Shown: one piece after another, positions 5,917-14,564 of the stretch | How the letters are laid out: each line of letters starts with the position of its first letter | Numbering within the stretch: position 1 is the stretch's first letter | Assembly: GCA_016873275.1 (NCBI GenBank) | Contig: VGXO01000025.1 | Location: 1-40,334 of the forward strand | DNA: 40,334 nt | Reading direction: 5' to 3' | Origin: Phycisphaerae bacterium | GTDB lineage: Bacteria > Planctomycetota > Phycisphaerae > Phycisphaerales > SM1A02 | Notes under the pieces: model-generated | What the model saw: only the letters and a program-made list of their open reading frames with translations | Told to the model about the DNA's origin: nothing | Databases searched by the model: none | Program-made: the position numbers and the translations under genes

Positions 5917-8136
5917 CTACCTCCGGTCCTTGAACTTCCGCTGCTGCGCGGCGCGGTCCTTCTCGGACTGCCGCTGCCTTGCCCGCTCGAGCGCGTCGGC
6001 GTACATGCGGCCGATCCGGTCGCGGGCGCCGCCGCGGCGGGGCTCCTCGGCGGGCTTCGGCATCGCGTCGAGGACCTCGATGCGGCGGCGGATGATCCGC
6101 CCCTCCACGATCCCGATGCAGCTCGAGGTGAGGATGTAGAGGGTCAGCCCGCTCGGCGCCGCGTAGAGCATGAGCGGGAACATGATCACCATCATCAGCT
6201 TCATGATCTGCTGCTGCTGCCGCTGCTCGTCGGTGAGCGTCGCCGCGGTCGGCGGCGTCATGTACTTCTGCTGGAACCAGAAGACGAGCCCCATGAGGAG
6301 CGGCAGCAAGTTGATCCCCTGCATCGTGAAGAGCCACAGGTCGAGCGGCTTCGGGAAGGGGATGAAGCGGTCCGGCGCGCTCAGGTCGCCGAGGAAGGTC
6401 CAGCCGCCCATCTGCTGGAACACCCCGAAGAACGCCGGCGCCTGCCGCAGCTCGAAGGCGAAGAAGAGCATCGCGTAGAGCGCGATCCAGATCGGCATCT
6501 GGAGGAACGTGGGGAGCAGCCCGCCGAGGCAGCCCGCGGGGTTGATGCCCTTCTCGCGGTAGAGCCGCAGCTGCTCCTGCTGCATCTTGCGGGGATCGTC
6601 GCGGTAGCGCTTCTGGAGGGCGTCGAGCTCCGGCTTGAGCGCCGACATCCCCTTGCCGAAGCGGGTCATCTGCACCTGCGCCCGGCGGGTCAGCGGGTGC
6701 AGGATCGCCCGGACGACGAGCACGAGCAGGATGATCGAGAGCGCCCAGTCGAAGACGACGTGGTCGTGGATGAACGTCAGGAAGACGACCAGCAGGTTCG
6801 CGAGCCACGCGAAGGTGCAGAGCGTGCAGCAGGAGTTCATCACGTAGGTGATGAGCCCGCCGAGGTTGAGCGCGGAGAAGGGCTGCTCGCCGAGGAGGAT
6901 CCCCCGCTCGAGCGGTCCCGCGTAGACGCCGAGGTCCCACGACGCCTCGCCGCCGGGCGGGAGGACCTTCTCGGGACCCTCGAGCACCGTGAAGATCACC
7001 TCGCCGCCGCCCTCGGCGCTTCCGAGCTGGGCGAGGATCCGCTCGACGCTGCCGGCGAGGAGCTTCGACGGCTGGGCGGGCGGCGCGTAGGGAGCGAAGA
7101 CGGCGAGGCCGAAGTAGCGGTTCGTCGAGCCGTACCACGACGCCGAGAGCGAGTCGTCGCGGCTCGCGCGGTTCGGCCAGACCTCGAAGTCGCCCTCCTT
7201 GATCTGGTCGACGAACGCGCTCCGCTCGTACATCTGCCCCTCGGCGAGCACGATCGACTGGCTCGGGTCGCGCGCGGCGGGAAGCAGGTAGCCGAAGTGG
7301 AACCGCCGCACCTCGAGGTAGCTGTCCTTGTCCTGGTCGAGGTCGCCGGGTCCGTACTGCTGCCACGCGACGCGGAGCGGTCGGTCGGTCAGGTTCCTCG
7401 CCCGCTGGAGGAGGCTCAGCCGGTAGCCGGCGACGGGACCATCCTCGATCGAGTACGCCCGCTCGACCTCGAGGACCGGGCTGCCGGCGCCGTCCTTGAC
7501 GAGGCTTCGGAAGACGCCGGGGGAGACCTCGGACCAGGTCGCGCCGAAGAGCCAGACCTCCTCGCCGTCGATGCGGAGCGTCCGCATCGAGAGGAGCGGC
7601 ACGTCGTGGTAGACGTCGCGCTTGCTCTCGTAGAGCCGACCGAGCGTGCGGAGCTGGTAGCGGTCGTCCTCCGCCGGGGCGGGCGCGGAGGCATCACGCC
7701 GGTGCGCCTGGGCGCGGCGGGCATCCGCCGCGGTGCGCCAGTAGTCGGAGAAGACGATCCGATCGATGCCGGCGCCGGTCGGCGCGAAGTCGATCCGGTA
7801 GGGATGCGCCGCGGGATCGAGCGAGCCGAGCGGGGTCGGGGCGGCGACCGGCTCCGCGGTCGGCGATGCGACGAGGTCAAGCGTGGTCGGCGGCGTCGTC
7901 GGCGCGGCGGAGGCGGCGCTCGCGGGCGGCGCAAGCGCCGCGGTCGCGCCGTCGGTCGTCGTCGAGGCGGGCGGCGCGGTCGCCGCGGCATCGGCTGGCG
8001 GGGAGGCGACCTGCTCGGAAGGGGCATCCGCCGCCTTCTTCGGGGAGCCTCCGCCGGTGACCACCAGCGCAAGGATCGCCAGCGCCGCGGCGCCGACCAC
8101 GATCGGGAGCAGGATCCGCTTCAGTCTTGGGTCCAT
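5917..8136 (-). CDS. yidC: Membrane protein insertase YidC
   Basis: The 739-residue product starts with a transmembrane anchor (ILLPIVVGAAALAILALVV). A low-complexity Ala/Pro/Thr linker (about residues 35-100) and a large extracytoplasmic beta-rich domain follow. The conserved insertase core has five membrane segments and includes VFDWALSIILLVLVVRAILHP, MSALKPELDALQKRYRDDP, the NPAGCLGGLLPTFLQMPIWIAL block and a terminal hydrophobic pair. A basic tail (RKFKDRR) suits ribosome binding. YidC inserts and folds inner-membrane proteins alone or with SecYEG. The ATG at 8136 was chosen because the anchor follows directly; upstream residues are not membrane-like. It lies 19 bp after the phosphoesterase gene, so the two are probably co-transcribed. 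No rnpA or rpmH neighbours are present, unlike the classical arrangement. Confidence 0.95.
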   Translation of the reverse strand: MDPRLKRILLPIVVGAAALAILALVVTGGGSPKKAADAPSEQVASPPADAAATAPPASTTTDGATAALAPPASAASAAPTTPPTTLDLVASPTAEPVAAPTPLGSLDPAAHPYRIDFAPTGAGIDRIVFSDYWRTAADARRAQAHRRDASAPAPAEDDRYQLRTLGRLYESKRDVYHDVPLLSMRTLRIDGEEVWLFGATWSEVSPGVFRSLVKDGAGSPVLEVERAYSIEDGPVAGYRLSLLQRARNLTDRPLRVAWQQYGPGDLDQDKDSYLEVRRFHFGYLLPAARDPSQSIVLAEGQMYERSAFVDQIKEGDFEVWPNRASRDDSLSASWYGSTNRYFGLAVFAPYAPPAQPSKLLAGSVERILAQLGSAEGGGEVIFTVLEGPEKVLPPGGEASWDLGVYAGPLERGILLGEQPFSALNLGGLITYVMNSCCTLCTFAWLANLLVVFLTFIHDHVVFDWALSIILLVLVVRAILHPLTRRAQVQMTRFGKGMSALKPELDALQKRYRDDPRKMQQEQLRLYREKGINPAGCLGGLLPTFLQMPIWIALYAMLFFAFELRQAPAFFGVFQQMGGWTFLGDLSAPDRFIPFPKPLDLWLFTMQGINLLPLLMGLVFWFQQKYMTPPTAATLTDEQRQQQQIMKLMMVIMFPLMLYAAPSGLTLYILTSSCIGIVEGRIIRRRIEVLDAMPKPAEEPRRGGARDRIGRMYADALERARQRQSEKDRAAQQRKFKDRR

Positions 8137-8155
8137 CGTCCTCGCCGTCCGCGGG

Positions 8156-8932
8156 TCAGCGACCCTCGTAGAGGCGATCGCCGAGCCAGTCATGGAGCTC
8201 GGGGATCGCGTGGATCTTCTCGACGGTCGTCCTCACGTCGTACTCGCAGCGGACGAACTCGACCGCCGCGCCGGCGTCGCCCGACTCGAGGATCGCGTAG
8301 CTCGCGCGGGGATCGAGGTCGCGGGGCTGGCCGACCGAGCCGGGGTTCACGATCACCTTGTGCCCCTCCTCGAGGCGGTAGGTGCCGTCGAACTCCGCCG
8401 GCCGAAGGAAGTCGGGATCGTCGATGAACACGCCCGGCACATGGGTGTGACCGACCAGGCACGCGACGTCGAAGCGGTCGAAGATCTGCTCCATCTTCGA
8501 GGGACTGTTCGTGGCGTCGTCCGGGAAGAGGTACTCGTTGATCGGGCGCCGGGGGGTCCCGTGCACGCAGAGGAACCGCTCGTCGAGGAGCACCCGGACC
8601 CGGAGGCGGTTGAGGTAGTCGAGGCGCCGGCGACCCTTCTCCGGATCGAGGCGGGCGCCCTCCTCGAGGCGGGCGCGGCTCCAGTACGCCGCCTGCTCGG
8701 CGGCGCTGTTGAAGTTGGTCGGCTCGTAGAGGACCCCGAAGTCGTGGTTGCCCATCAGCGACCACTCGCACCGCGCCGCGACGAGGTCCACGCACTCGAT
8801 CGGGTCGGGACCGTAGCCGACGATGTCGCCGAGGCAGACGATGCGGTCGACGCCGCGGCGGTCGATGTCCGCGAGGACCTTCTCGAGCGCCGGCAGGTTC
8901 GAGTGGATGTCGCTGATCAGCGCCGTCCGCAC
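8156..8932 (-). CDS. Metallophosphoesterase, YfcE/MJ0936-like
   Basis: The 258-residue protein contains the complete set of calcineurin-like motifs: SDIHSN at the N-terminus, CLGDIVGYGPDP, MGNHDFGV, CVHGTP and GHTHVP, followed by a VNPGSVGQPRD loop characteristic of the YfcE-like cytoplasmic phosphodiesterases. Substrate unknown. The start is GTG at 8932, with GGAG 6 nt upstream and a TAGCAT -10-like box at 8962-8957. No in-frame ATG exists before the first motif. It precedes yidC by 19 bp in the same direction, making a likely two-gene operon; no functional link to membrane insertion is evident. Confidence 0.88.
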   Translation of the reverse strand: MRTALISDIHSNLPALEKVLADIDRRGVDRIVCLGDIVGYGPDPIECVDLVAARCEWSLMGNHDFGVLYEPTNFNSAAEQAAYWSRARLEEGARLDPEKGRRRLDYLNRLRVRVLLDERFLCVHGTPRRPINEYLFPDDATNSPSKMEQIFDRFDVACLVGHTHVPGVFIDDPDFLRPAEFDGTYRLEEGHKVIVNPGSVGQPRDLDPRASYAILESGDAGAAVEFVRCEYDVRTTVEKIHAIPELHDWLGDRLYEGR

Positions 8933-8956
8933 GCGTGGCTCCAGGGGAAGGGGCGG

Positions 8957-8962
8957 ATGCTA
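8957..8962 (-). promoter_or_regulatory. -10-like box for the phosphoesterase-yidC operon
   Basis: TAGCAT on the minus strand ends 24 nt before the GTG start, leaving room for the GGAG ribosome-binding site. No clear -35 was found. Confidence 0.4.
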
Positions 8963-9016
8963 GCGGAGCCCTCCGCCGCCTCCAAGGAGTCTGCCGATCC
9001 GCCGCGGCGCGACCGA

Positions 9017-9022
9017 TATGAT
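9017..9022 (+). promoter_or_regulatory. -10-like box for lpdA
   Basis: TATGAT matches the sigma-70 -10 consensus at five of six positions. It lies 54 nt before the GTG start chosen for lpdA. A -35 element is not obvious. Confidence 0.45.
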
Positions 9023-9076
9023 GCCGCCCCCCGCGGGACCCCCTTGATGGGCACCGCCGGCCGGAGCGATCGTTCC

Positions 9077-10558
9077 GTGAGCGACACCAAGCACTTCGAC
9101 CTCATCGTCATCGGCGGAGGTCCCGGCGGCTACGTCGGGGCGATCCGGGCGGCGCAGATGGGCCTCAAGGTCGCCTGCATCGAGCGCGACAAGCTCGGCG
9201 GCGTCTGCCTCAACTGGGGCTGCATCCCGACCAAGGCGCTCCTCCACAACGCGGAGCTCTACCGCGAGGCGATCACCCACGGCGGCGAGTGGGGGCTCGA
9301 GGTCGATCCCAAGGCGGTGAAGGTCGACTGGGAGAAGGTGATCGGGCGGAGCCGCAAGATCACCGGCGTCCTCAACGGCGGGATCGGGTTCCTCTTCAAG
9401 AAGAACAAGATCGAGCACTTCGTCGGGCACGCGAAGATCCTCTCCGGCGCGACCGGCGGCAAGCCCTGCCGCGTCGAGGTGCGCGAGGCGACCGGCGACT
9501 ACTACCGGGGCTCCGGCGGCAAGGTCGCGGGCTCGCTCACCGCCGACCGCGTGCTGATCGCCACCGGCGCGGCGCCGCGCTCGCTGCCGGGCGTGACGCC
9601 CGATGGCGCCACGATCATCTCGAGCTACGAGGCGATGACCCTGCCGAGGCGCCCCGCGTCGATGGTCATCGTCGGCTCGGGCGCGATCGGGATGGAGTTC
9701 GCGTACTTCTACAACGCGTTCGGGACGAAGGTCACCGTCATCGAGATGCAGGACCGCATCCTGCCGGTCGAGGACGACGAGATCTCGGCGGCGGCGGAGA
9801 AGGCGTTCGCGCGGCAGGGGATCGAGTTCCTGACCGGGCACGTCGTCGCCAAGGTCGAGAAGAAGGGGACCGGCGCCGTCGTCGCCGCGTCCTCGACGAA
9901 GGACCCGACCGCGGTGAAGTCGATCGAGTGCGAGGCGGTGCTCGTCGCGATCGGCGTGGTCGGTCGCTTCGACGGGCTCTTCGACGAGTCGCTCGGGATC
10001 CGCGTCGAGAAGGGTCACCTCTGGACCGACTATCGCGAGAGCAAGGCGCCGACCTACCAGACGAGCGTGCCCGGGATCTACGCGATCGGCGACGTGATCG
10101 GTCCGCCGTGGCTCGCCCACGTCGCGAGCGAGGAGGCGGTGGCGTGCGTCGAGCGGATGCTCGGGCACCACACCCTCGGCGTCGACTACGCGTCGATCCC
10201 CGGCTGCACCTACTGCAACCCGCAGATCGCCTCGATCGGCATGACCGAGCGCGACGCGAAGGCGAAGGGACTGCAGTACCAGGTGGGCGTCTACCAGCTC
10301 AAGGGTCACGGCAAGGCGATCGCCGTCGGGGCGACGACCGGGCTCGTGAAGCTCATCACCTCGAAGCCCCACGGCGAGATCCTCGGCTGCCACATCCTCG
10401 GCGAGGACGCGAGCGAGCTGATCGCGGAGATCGGCCTCGCGATCCGGCTCGAGGCGACCGCGGAGGACATCATCTCGACGGTCCACGCGCACCCGACGAT
10501 GGCGGAGTCGATCCACGAGGCGGCGCTCGCCACGGAGAAGCGGGCGATCCACGCCTGA
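9077..10558 (+). CDS. lpdA: Dihydrolipoyl dehydrogenase
   Basis: The 493-residue flavoprotein has the full E3 signature: the FAD-binding GGGPGGYVGAIRAAQ, the redox disulfide segment GGVCLNWGCIPTK, the NAD-binding GSGAIGMEFAYFY, the second FAD motif YAIGDVIGPPWLAHVA, and the C-terminal HAHPTMAE with the catalytic His-Glu pair. It reoxidises dihydrolipoamide of 2-oxoacid dehydrogenase or glycine cleavage complexes using NAD+. GTG at 9077 is preferred over ATG at 9047 because VSDTKHFDLIVIGGG matches the usual N-terminus and GGAG lies 10 nt upstream. It is monocistronic here: no E1 or E2 gene is adjacent, and it converges on the FkbM-type gene 38 bp downstream. Confidence 0.95.
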   Translation: MSDTKHFDLIVIGGGPGGYVGAIRAAQMGLKVACIERDKLGGVCLNWGCIPTKALLHNAELYREAITHGGEWGLEVDPKAVKVDWEKVIGRSRKITGVLNGGIGFLFKKNKIEHFVGHAKILSGATGGKPCRVEVREATGDYYRGSGGKVAGSLTADRVLIATGAAPRSLPGVTPDGATIISSYEAMTLPRRPASMVIVGSGAIGMEFAYFYNAFGTKVTVIEMQDRILPVEDDEISAAAEKAFARQGIEFLTGHVVAKVEKKGTGAVVAASSTKDPTAVKSIECEAVLVAIGVVGRFDGLFDESLGIRVEKGHLWTDYRESKAPTYQTSVPGIYAIGDVIGPPWLAHVASEEAVACVERMLGHHTLGVDYASIPGCTYCNPQIASIGMTERDAKAKGLQYQVGVYQLKGHGKAIAVGATTGLVKLITSKPHGEILGCHILGEDASELIAEIGLAIRLEATAEDIISTVHAHPTMAESIHEAALATEKRAIHA

Positions 10559-10596
10559 GCAGACCCGGGCTCCGGGGATTGGCGCGAGCTGCCCGT

Positions 10597-11958
10597 CTAG
10601 CGTGCCTGCACCCGCGAGACCAGCTCGAGCCGCCGGTCAATCTCCGGCGTCGATCGACCGAGCGCCCGCGAGATCCGCAGGGGCTGGATCGCCGCGATCC
10701 CGCTGAAGTAGGTCGACCACGAGCGGCGGCACTCCCACGCGGAGATCACCGCGGTGCGGAAGCCGAGCAGGTCAGCGGGAGAGCCATCGGGGCGTACTCC
10801 CCGAAGAAGCGAGGGCACGACGTGAGGTCGATCCGGGGACGTCGCGAGCAGCTGCGCCGCCCGTCCCGCGAAGCGTACGCCGAGCTCCCTTGCCCCCGCG
10901 TGCCAGGCGATGACGGCGCAGGAGGCGAGCGCGGCCGGAGCCAGCGGCGCCTCGGAGGCTTGCTCGGCAAGGCGGAGCGCCTCGCTCGACCGCGCGACGC
11001 GCTCCTCAGGACCAGCATCGCGGTGGAGGGACGCGACGTGCTCGGCCATCGCCTGCAGCAACTGCTCCGGGATCTCGCGCCAGTCGGCGGGGTCCGGAAG
11101 CTCGCCGTGCAAGGCGACCCATGAACGGACCAGCTCGGTCGGCGCGGACGGCAGGATCTTCGCGGGCTGGTCGACCAGGAATCCCGCCGAGCGGAGCTCC
11201 GCCGATCGATCGGGGCGGCAGGCGAGGAGGTTGAGCTGGAACGGCTCGATCTCGCCGTCGAGCTCGAACGGCACGAGGACCATCGGACCGGGCATCAGTC
11301 GATGGATCGCGAAGCCGCGCGAGCGCAGCGCGTCGGCGAGCGCCACGTTCACCGCGTCGCCATGCCGCAGCTCCGCCATCACCAGCGGCGACGCCTCCTC
11401 GAGCACTCGCCGGGCGCCGGCGAGCACCGCGAGCTCGTGACCCTCGGCGTCGATCTTCAGGAAATCGATCCGCGTCGATCCGGAGCCGCGATGCCAGTCG
11501 TCGATCGGGATCGTCTCTACGAACTCGCCAGGACCCCCGCCCGCCGCGGAGAGCTCGTTCAGTTCGCTGTTGGCGGAGTGCCGCAGCCACGCCCGTCCAG
11601 CGGACTCCGAGACCGCCTTGGGCACGAGCTCGAGGTGCTCGAAGCGGTTTCGCTTGATGCTTTGGGCGAGGCACCCCGCGACGCTGGAGGTCGGCTCGAA
11701 CGCGACGATCCTCGATGAGGGACCTCCGCGGGCGGCGAGCGAAAGCGAGTAGCTCCCATAGTTCGCGCCGACGTCGACCGCCGCTCCGCCGATCGGGAAC
11801 CATCGGCGAACGAAGCGGATCTCGTCCTCGAACCAGTCGCCCTGCTCCTCGAGCACCCACCGGCTGAGGAGACGCAGGTCGTCGGGCACGGCGATCTGCG
11901 CCCCGTCGGGGAGGGTCGTCCACCACAGTCGTGGTCCGGTCGCGGGAGGGGGGTTCAT
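10597..11958 (-). CDS. FkbM-type methyltransferase with C-terminal extension
   Basis: The 453-residue protein has an FkbM (Methyltransf_21) domain at about residues 30-250: VDVGANYGSYSLSLA (SAM-binding motif I), IVAFEPTSSVAG, an ELNELSA loop, and the diagnostic DFLKIDAEGHELAVLAGA. Such enzymes O-methylate sugars or polyketides. The C-terminal 200 residues are helical, rich in Ala/Arg/Glu and unassigned; they could be a helical-repeat substrate-recognition region. No glycosyltransferase or polysaccharide cluster is nearby, so the substrate is unknown. The ATG at 11958 precedes the domain; the frame remains open to 12192 but upstream residues are not protein-like. A GATAAC hexamer at 12054-12049 could be its -10, giving an 84-nt leader. 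Confidence 0.85.
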   Translation of the reverse strand: MNPPPATGPRLWWTTLPDGAQIAVPDDLRLLSRWVLEEQGDWFEDEIRFVRRWFPIGGAAVDVGANYGSYSLSLAARGGPSSRIVAFEPTSSVAGCLAQSIKRNRFEHLELVPKAVSESAGRAWLRHSANSELNELSAAGGGPGEFVETIPIDDWHRGSGSTRIDFLKIDAEGHELAVLAGARRVLEEASPLVMAELRHGDAVNVALADALRSRGFAIHRLMPGPMVLVPFELDGEIEPFQLNLLACRPDRSAELRSAGFLVDQPAKILPSAPTELVRSWVALHGELPDPADWREIPEQLLQAMAEHVASLHRDAGPEERVARSSEALRLAEQASEAPLAPAALASCAVIAWHAGARELGVRFAGRAAQLLATSPDRPHVVPSLLRGVRPDGSPADLLGFRTAVISAWECRRSWSTYFSGIAAIQPLRISRALGRSTPEIDRRLELVSRVQAR

Positions 11959-12124
11959 CGACTTCGGCACCTTCGCGGGGACCCGTCCAAGCGCTGCCTC
12001 CGACGCCCGCCATCGGTCAGGGCGGGCACGACGCCCGCACGGAAGGGAGTTATCGGCGAATCCCTCGTCAGCAGTGATCAATCTCGCGGAGAGCATCCGA
12101 GCGCAAGCGCCCGCGGTCGCGGGA

Positions 12125-12161
12125 AGAGTCATTGACTCTGGTCGCGTCGGATCGCTAGGGT
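12125..12161 (+). promoter_or_regulatory. Sigma-70 promoter with palindromic operator over the -35
   Basis: TTGACT (12132-12137) and TAGGGT (12156-12161) are 18 bp apart, the best -35/-10 pair in the window. The -35 lies inside a perfect inverted repeat, AGAGTCA-T-TGACTCT (12125-12139). Overlap of a palindrome with the -35 suggests a repressor site. Confidence 0.6.
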
Positions 12162-12190
12162 GACGCCGACTCCCAGAGCGCGCCCTTGCC

Positions 12191-12820
12191 ATGACGACCT
12201 CAATTCCAGGTCCTGCCCTCGCCCCGGACTTCGAGCGCCTCTACGTCGAGGCGGGCGGCGATGCGGCGCGGGTCCCGTGGGCGCGGTCGATTCCGGATCC
12301 GGCGCTCCTCGAGTGGCTCGATCGGGACGCGCACGCCGTCCTTCGCGCGGGGTGCCGCGCCTGCGTCGTCGGCTGCGGGCTCGGCGACGACGCGCGGGAG
12401 TTGTCGCGGCGCGGCTTCGACGTCACCGCGTTCGACCTCAGCCCGACCGCCGTCGCGTGGGCGCGGCGCCTCGATCCGGAGCACGAGGCGAGCTACGTCG
12501 AGGGCGACCTCTTCTCGCCCCCGTCGCGCTGGCTCCGCCGCTTCGACCTCGTGGTGGACGCGTTCTGCCTGCAGTCGATGCCGCCCTCGCGCCATCGCGC
12601 GGCGCTCGCGGCGCTCGCGAACCTCCTGAGCCCGCGCGGGGCGCTCGTCATCGTCGGTCACGACGGCGATGGTCCGCGGGGCGACGCGGAGGGTCCGCCC
12701 TGGCCGGTGCGGACCTCCGACCTCGACCTGCTCGCCGCGGCGAGCGGCCTGCAGCCGGCGGCGCCGACCCGAGGATCCCTCGTCGGCGGACGCCTCCGCG
12801 GCGTGTTCGTCCGCGACTAG
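12191..12820 (+). CDS. SAM-dependent methyltransferase, class I
   Basis: The 209-residue protein has a Rossmann methyltransferase core: CVVGCGLGDDARELSRRGFDVTAFDLSPTAV (motif I and the acidic end of strand 2), YVEGDLF, FDLVVDAFCLQSM and a strand with LSPRGALVIVG. The order and the CGLGDDA form resemble the thiopurine-methyltransferase-like/Methyltransf_25 group that acts on small molecules. There is no signal peptide. The ATG at 12191 lies about 23 nt downstream of the expected transcription start of the strong promoter. The gene converges on gpmI with 23 bp between stops. The substrate cannot be inferred; regulation by a palindrome-binding repressor is suggested by the operator. Confidence 0.85.
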   Translation: MTTSIPGPALAPDFERLYVEAGGDAARVPWARSIPDPALLEWLDRDAHAVLRAGCRACVVGCGLGDDARELSRRGFDVTAFDLSPTAVAWARRLDPEHEASYVEGDLFSPPSRWLRRFDLVVDAFCLQSMPPSRHRAALAALANLLSPRGALVIVGHDGDGPRGDAEGPPWPVRTSDLDLLAAASGLQPAAPTRGSLVGGRLRGVFVRD

Positions 12821-12843
12821 CGCCCGCGCCAGTCGTCGAGCGG

Positions 12844-14487
12844 TCAGATCAGCAGGCTTCGCCCGGTCATCTCCGCGGGTCGCGGGAGCCCCATCATCTC
12901 GAGCAGGGTCGGGGCGACGTCGGCGAGGCGACCATCCTCCCGGAGGTCCGCCTGCTCGAACCGCTTGCCCACCACGATGAGCGGGACGTTGAAGTTCGTG
13001 TGCGCGGTCTGCGGCCGACCCGTCTCGGGATCCTTCATCTGCTCGGCGTTCCCGTGGTCGGCGGTGACGATCAGCGAGCCGCCGCGGGCGAGCGTCGCGT
13101 CGACGATCCGACCGACGCACTCGTCGACCTTCTCCACCGCGCGGATCGTCGCCTCGAGGCTCCCGGTGTGCCCGACCATGTCGGGGTTCGCGAAGTTGAC
13201 GACGAGGAGGTCCTCGCAGTCGGGCGCCGCGAGCCGCCGCAGCACCGCCGCGCAGACGCCCTCGGCGCTCATCTCCGGCTTCAGGTCGTAGGTCGCGACG
13301 TCGCGCGGGCTCGGGATGATCTCCCGCCGCTCGCCGGGGAACGGGTCCTCGCGGTAGTCGTTGAAGAAGAAGGTCACGTGCGGGAACTTCTCCGTCTCCG
13401 CGCAGCGGAACTGTCTTCGCCCCGCCCGCGACACCGCCTCGCCGAGCGTGCCGGTCATCTTCGGAGGCTTCGCGAAGGCGACCTCGACGGGAAGTCCCGC
13501 CTCGTACTCCGTGAAGGTCGCGAAGAGGAGGTCCTTCGGTCGCCGACCGCGCCGGAACCCGCCGCCGGTCACCGTGCTCCACGCCGCGTCGTCGAGGACG
13601 AACGCCTTCACGAGCTCGCGAGGCCGGTCGCCGCGGAAGTTGAAGAAGACGACCGCGTCGCCGTCCCGGATCCGACCCTCCTCGCGGAGCGACGGTCGCT
13701 CCGGCGGCACGACCGCGGTCGGCGGCACGAACTCGTCGCCCTTCCGCGACTCGTCGGCGGGGTGGGCGTACTGCCACTCGAGCACCGCCTCGGCGCTCGC
13801 CGCGGTCGCCTCGACCGGCCCGACGAGGCAGCGCCACGCCTTCTCGACGCGGTCCCAGCGGTGGTCGCGGTCCATCGCGAAGTAGCGCCCCATGACCGAG
13901 GCGACCTCCCCGATCCCGCGCTCCGCGAGGTGCCGCTCGATCCGCCGGAGGTACTCGATTCCCCGCGTCGGCGAGGTGTCGCGACCGTCGGTGATGGCAT
14001 GGACGAGGAGGCGGTCGCCCGGCACGCCCTCGCGGGCGGCGAGGTCGACGAGGGCGAGGAGGTGCGGGAGGTCGCTGTGGACCTGCCCGTCGCTCGCGAG
14101 CCCGAGCAGGTGCACCCGCCCGCCGCGTCGGGCGCGGTCGAGCGCGGCGAGGAGCACGGGGTTTCGGTCGAAGGAGCCGTCGCGGATCGCGTTGGTGATC
14201 CGCATGAGCTCCTGATCGACGATCCGACCCGCCCCGAGGTTCTGGTGACCGACCTCGGAGTTCCCCATCACCGGACCGTCGGGGCCGCTCGGCAGCCCCA
14301 CGTCCTCGCCGCTCGTGGCGACGAGCGTGGTCGGATGGTCGCGCATGAGCCGATCGGCGACCGGCGTGCGGGCGAGGCGCACGGCGTTGAAGGCATCCTG
14401 CTCGGGATGGGGATTCTCCCCCCAGCCGTCGCGGATGATCAGCACGACCGGAGCGCGAGGCGGGACGCGATCGTTCGGCGGGCCCAT
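12844..14487 (-). CDS. gpmI: 2,3-bisphosphoglycerate-independent phosphoglycerate mutase
   Basis: The 547-residue protein matches cofactor-independent phosphoglycerate mutase in full: LIIRDGWGENPH with the first metal ligand, the active-site serine in MGNSEVGHQNLG, AITDGRDTSPTRG, VMGRYFAMDRDHRWDR, FFNFRGDRPRE, NFANPDMVGHTG and the metal site VTADHGNAEQM. It interconverts 3- and 2-phosphoglycerate in glycolysis and gluconeogenesis using Mn2+. ATG at 14487 starts immediately before the conserved region (MGPPNDRVPPRAPVVLIIRDG); a TACGCT box ends 8 nt upstream, implying a leaderless transcript, and no ribosome-binding site is seen. It is divergent from the YggS-type gene, with only 77 bp between starts. 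Confidence 0.95.
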   Translation of the reverse strand: MGPPNDRVPPRAPVVLIIRDGWGENPHPEQDAFNAVRLARTPVADRLMRDHPTTLVATSGEDVGLPSGPDGPVMGNSEVGHQNLGAGRIVDQELMRITNAIRDGSFDRNPVLLAALDRARRGGRVHLLGLASDGQVHSDLPHLLALVDLAAREGVPGDRLLVHAITDGRDTSPTRGIEYLRRIERHLAERGIGEVASVMGRYFAMDRDHRWDRVEKAWRCLVGPVEATAASAEAVLEWQYAHPADESRKGDEFVPPTAVVPPERPSLREEGRIRDGDAVVFFNFRGDRPRELVKAFVLDDAAWSTVTGGGFRRGRRPKDLLFATFTEYEAGLPVEVAFAKPPKMTGTLGEAVSRAGRRQFRCAETEKFPHVTFFFNDYREDPFPGERREIIPSPRDVATYDLKPEMSAEGVCAAVLRRLAAPDCEDLLVVNFANPDMVGHTGSLEATIRAVEKVDECVGRIVDATLARGGSLIVTADHGNAEQMKDPETGRPQTAHTNFNVPLIVVGKRFEQADLREDGRLADVAPTLLEMMGLPRPAEMTGRSLLI

Positions 14488-14495
14488 CGCGCGGC

Positions 14496-14501
14496 AGCGT
14501 A
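14496..14501 (-). promoter_or_regulatory. -10-like box for gpmI
   Basis: TACGCT on the minus strand ends 8 nt before the gpmI ATG. No -35 consensus was found at the right spacing. Confidence 0.4.
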
Positions 14502-14528
14502 CACGCCACCGCCGCGGCGCGAGGTCGG

Positions 14529-14557
14529 TTGTGCGCGGCGCGCCCTCCATCTATGCT
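14529..14557 (+). promoter_or_regulatory. Sigma-70-type promoter of a leaderless gene
   Basis: TTGTGC (14529-14534) and TATGCT (14552-14557) are 17 bp apart. The ATG at 14565 follows the -10 by 7 nt, so the expected start site falls on or just before the initiation codon. Confidence 0.65.
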
Positions 14558-14564
14558 CGCCGCC

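Noticed and set aside
9047-9076. ATG at 9047 as the start of lpdA.
   Set aside because: No ribosome-binding site and ten extra residues not typical of the family; GTG at 9077 fits better.
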